NCBI RefSeq assembly: GCF_040802235.1
Contig: NC_133156.1
Span: 180,804,351 to 180,868,350 of the forward strand
Direction: 5' to 3'
DNA length: 64,000 nt
DNA from: Manis javanica
Taxonomy: Eukaryota; Chordata; Mammalia; Pholidota; Manidae
Below the pieces are notes generated by a model that was not told the origin of the DNA, searched no databases, and was given only the letters and a program-made list of their open reading frames with translations. The translations under genes were made by a program, and so were the position numbers. The first letter of the stretch is position 1. Each line of letters begins with the position of its first letter. This document shows, in pieces, positions 61,556 to 64,000 of the stretch.

Positions 61556-64000
61556 GTGAAAAGTAGGTCCAACATGGTGGCAAAGAGCAAGCCTGAACCA
61601 ACCTTTTCCCACATACACACTGAAACTACACCTACATACCAAGCAATTCATCCTGAGGAAGAACTGAGGGCTGAGTTAACATCACCTACACAAGGGATAA
61701 AAAGACCACATTAAAAAACAGCAGGAGAGACAGACACATGGTAACGGAGGGAGCCCCATGCCCAATGCTCAGTGAGACCCTAGAGGAGGAAGGGATATCA
61801 CTGAGAGACCTGAGCAGATCTGCTTGCCTTGGGGCATGGAGAGAAGGCCAGAGTTTGCAGATTAAAGAATGATCTTACTGTAAGAGAAAGAAATTGATTT
61901 TCAGAATGAAAGCATCTACCAAATGATGGGGGAACTACTAGAATTCTCTCTGGGACCAACAATGCTGGTGAGCACAACTGTTCATGTTCCCCTTGCACAT
62001 TACTAGGGTGGAGGGGAGCAGGTGAGCACTATTATTTACATTCTGCCTGCACATGGCATGAATGGAGTGGGATGAGCCCCACTGTTTACATTCTCCCAGC
62101 ACATTGCTAGTGCCTATGGGAGCAGGGAGAATGCCATTGTTTACATATCCCCCCTTCCCTTACCTAATCTTGAAAGTGTAGATGGGAGCAGAGACAGGGC
62201 ATGCACACCAGTTCCAGACTTAACCAAGGTATCTTCTGGACCCTGCCAGCACCCAAACACACCTACCAGAGATTCAGCAATTCTGCTGGCACAACACTCA
62301 TGTGGATTCACTCTTCTCATGATGCTTCCATTCCCAGGCCCATCACCAGTGAGGCCCCAGACCAAGGCCCACCTAGGAGCCCCAAGACCATGCCCATCTG
62401 CTCCCCACTTACCCACCTAACCTCCAGTTAGCCAGCCAAAACCTCCACACATATGCAGTCACCCAGAGGACATTCTTACAGAAGGTCATGCATGCAAGAC
62501 CAGGAGAGGTAACACTTCTGCCTAACCTATAGAAACAAACATAGAAATTCACACAAAATGAGGAGACAGAGGAATATGCTCCAAACAAAAGAACAAGACA
62601 AAACTTCAGAAAAGAACTAAATGAAACAAAGTTCAGCAATCTACAGGATGAAGAGTCCAAGGAGCTCTGCATCAAGATAGATAATAATAAAAATGTCACA
62701 CCAAAGATAAAGAATCATAAAAGCAGTGAGAGAAAAACAATGAGTTACACATAAGAAAAACTCTGGAAGTTTATCAGCTGATTTTTTTTTCAGCAGAAAC
62801 TCTACAGGCCAGGAAAGAACAGCGTGATGTATTCAAAGTGTTGAAGAGAAAAACTTACAACCAAGAATATGCTACCTGGCAAGGTTTTCATTCAGAATTG
62901 AAGGAAAGATAAAGAACTTCCCAGATAAACACAAGTTAAAGGAGTTCACCATCACTAAACCAGCTTAACAAGAAATGTTAGAGGAACTTACTTAGAAAGG
63001 AAAGAATAGGCCATAACTAGAAGCAAGAAAATTATGAAAAGAAAAACTTCACTGGTAAGAACAACAAAGCAAAGGCTATAAAAATCACATAAAAGCTAGT
63101 ATGAAGGTTAAAAGACAAAAGTAGTAAAATTGGTTACTTTTAAAAATTAGGGAATTCAGTAAATGAAAGAGGTTAAAGAAGACATCATGGACATAATACA
63201 TGGAGGAGGGGGAGTAAAAAATGTGCTGTTAGAAGTAATTCTAACTTAAGTGATCATGAACTTAACATAGACTGTTACATGTGTAAAACCTCATATATAA
63301 ACCACAAGGTAACCACAAACTGTAAACCTACAATAGATACACAAAAGATAAAGAAATCCAAGCATAATACTAAAGAAAGTCATCACACACAAAGAGGGCA
63401 AGAGAAGAAAAGACCACAGAAGAACAATAAAAATAACAAGAAAACATGTAACAAAATGGCAATTAAGTACACACCTATATCCTCAATTACCTAAATGCAA
63501 ATGGACTAAACACTACAAACAAAAGACAGACTTGACTAAATGGATTAAAAAACAAGACCCATCTAGGCTACAAGGGACTCACTTCACACCTAAAGACACA
63601 TACAGACTGAAACTACAGGGATGGAAAAAGACATTCCATGTAAACAGAAATTTAAAAAAAAAGCCAAAGCAGCAGAACTTATTTCAGACAAAACAGACCT
63701 CAAAACAAAAACTATAATGAGAGACAAAGAAGGACATTATATAATGATTAAGGGCTCAAGCCAGCACAAAGATAAAACAATTGTAAATATTTACACACCC
63801 TGCAGAGGAGCACCTAAATACATAGAGCAAATACTAACATACATAAAAGGAGAAATTGACAGCAATCAATAATAGCAGGGGACTTTAATACACCACTTAT
63901 ATCAATGGGTAGATCATCCAGACACAAAATCAATAAGGAAACAAATGGACTTAATATATATATATAGAATGTTATATCCAAAAACAACACTCATTCTTTT
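61556..64000 (+). mobile_element. L1 5' half (5' UTR, ORF1, ORF2 start), cut by window edge
   Basis: A long 5' UTR with tandem monomers (61967-62150) is followed by a shortened ORF1 (about 62600-62990; coiled coil largely missing, RNA-binding part frameshifted). Next come an inter-ORF spacer shared with 24121-24350 and the ORF2 endonuclease from about 63455 (lacking an intact frame). It differs from the young family and is probably L1MB-like in age. Confidence 0.8.
61967..62150 (+). repeat. Tandem monomers in an L1 5' UTR
   Basis: A unit of 50-56 bp beginning g(g/a)tgagc and containing ttacattct..c(c/t)gcacat repeats at about 61967, 62021 and 62071, with a partial fourth from 62127. Units are diverged but in register. 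Confidence 0.75.

Overview
This window is nuclear DNA from a placental mammal. It holds the 3' third of one protein-coding gene, ALMS1 (Alström syndrome protein, a centrosome and ciliary basal-body protein), on the minus strand. Nine coding exons can be placed (human exon numbers 15 to 23, numbering from memory). All have AG acceptors and GT donors, splice phases agree at every junction, and the joined frame stays open for 754 codons to a TGA stop at 3815-3817. Exons 1-14 lie beyond the right edge. No other cellular gene was found, and no rRNA, tRNA or CRISPR.

Layout on the + strand: 1-3726 is sequence downstream of ALMS1 with L1, L2 and MIR fossils. 3815-15145 holds exons 23 to 17. 15146-40444 is the 25-kb intron 16. 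40445-41595 is the large exon 16. 41596-61051 is the 19-kb intron 15. 61052-61219 is exon 15, and 61220-64000 is the start of intron 14. The introns consist largely of LINE-1 of many ages and both orientations. There are also MIR and L2 fossils, a Tigger-type and a hAT-type DNA transposon, a solo retroviral LTR, and an unfamiliar 0.7-kb poly(A)-tailed retroposon.

Organism: no Alu, rodent B1/B2, carnivore tRNA-Lys SINE, ruminant or equine SINE was recognised. The young L1 3' ends (G-rich tract, then a conserved tail) and the retroposon at 5659-6399 resemble sequences I associate with pangolins (Manis). That is inference from memory, not a search; the sequence itself establishes only a non-primate, non-rodent placental mammal.

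The less ordinary content is structural: a retroposon with a 13-bp target duplication and a triplicated internal motif; an L1 missing its 3' half that carries a repeated ORF1 segment, one copy holding a 53-bp patch that matches sequence 4 kb away; a telomere-like GT-rich tandem repeat inside an old L1; a solo LTR inside an L1; tandem monomers in an L1 5' UTR; and young L1 tails with intact target-site duplications. No previously undescribed gene system was seen.
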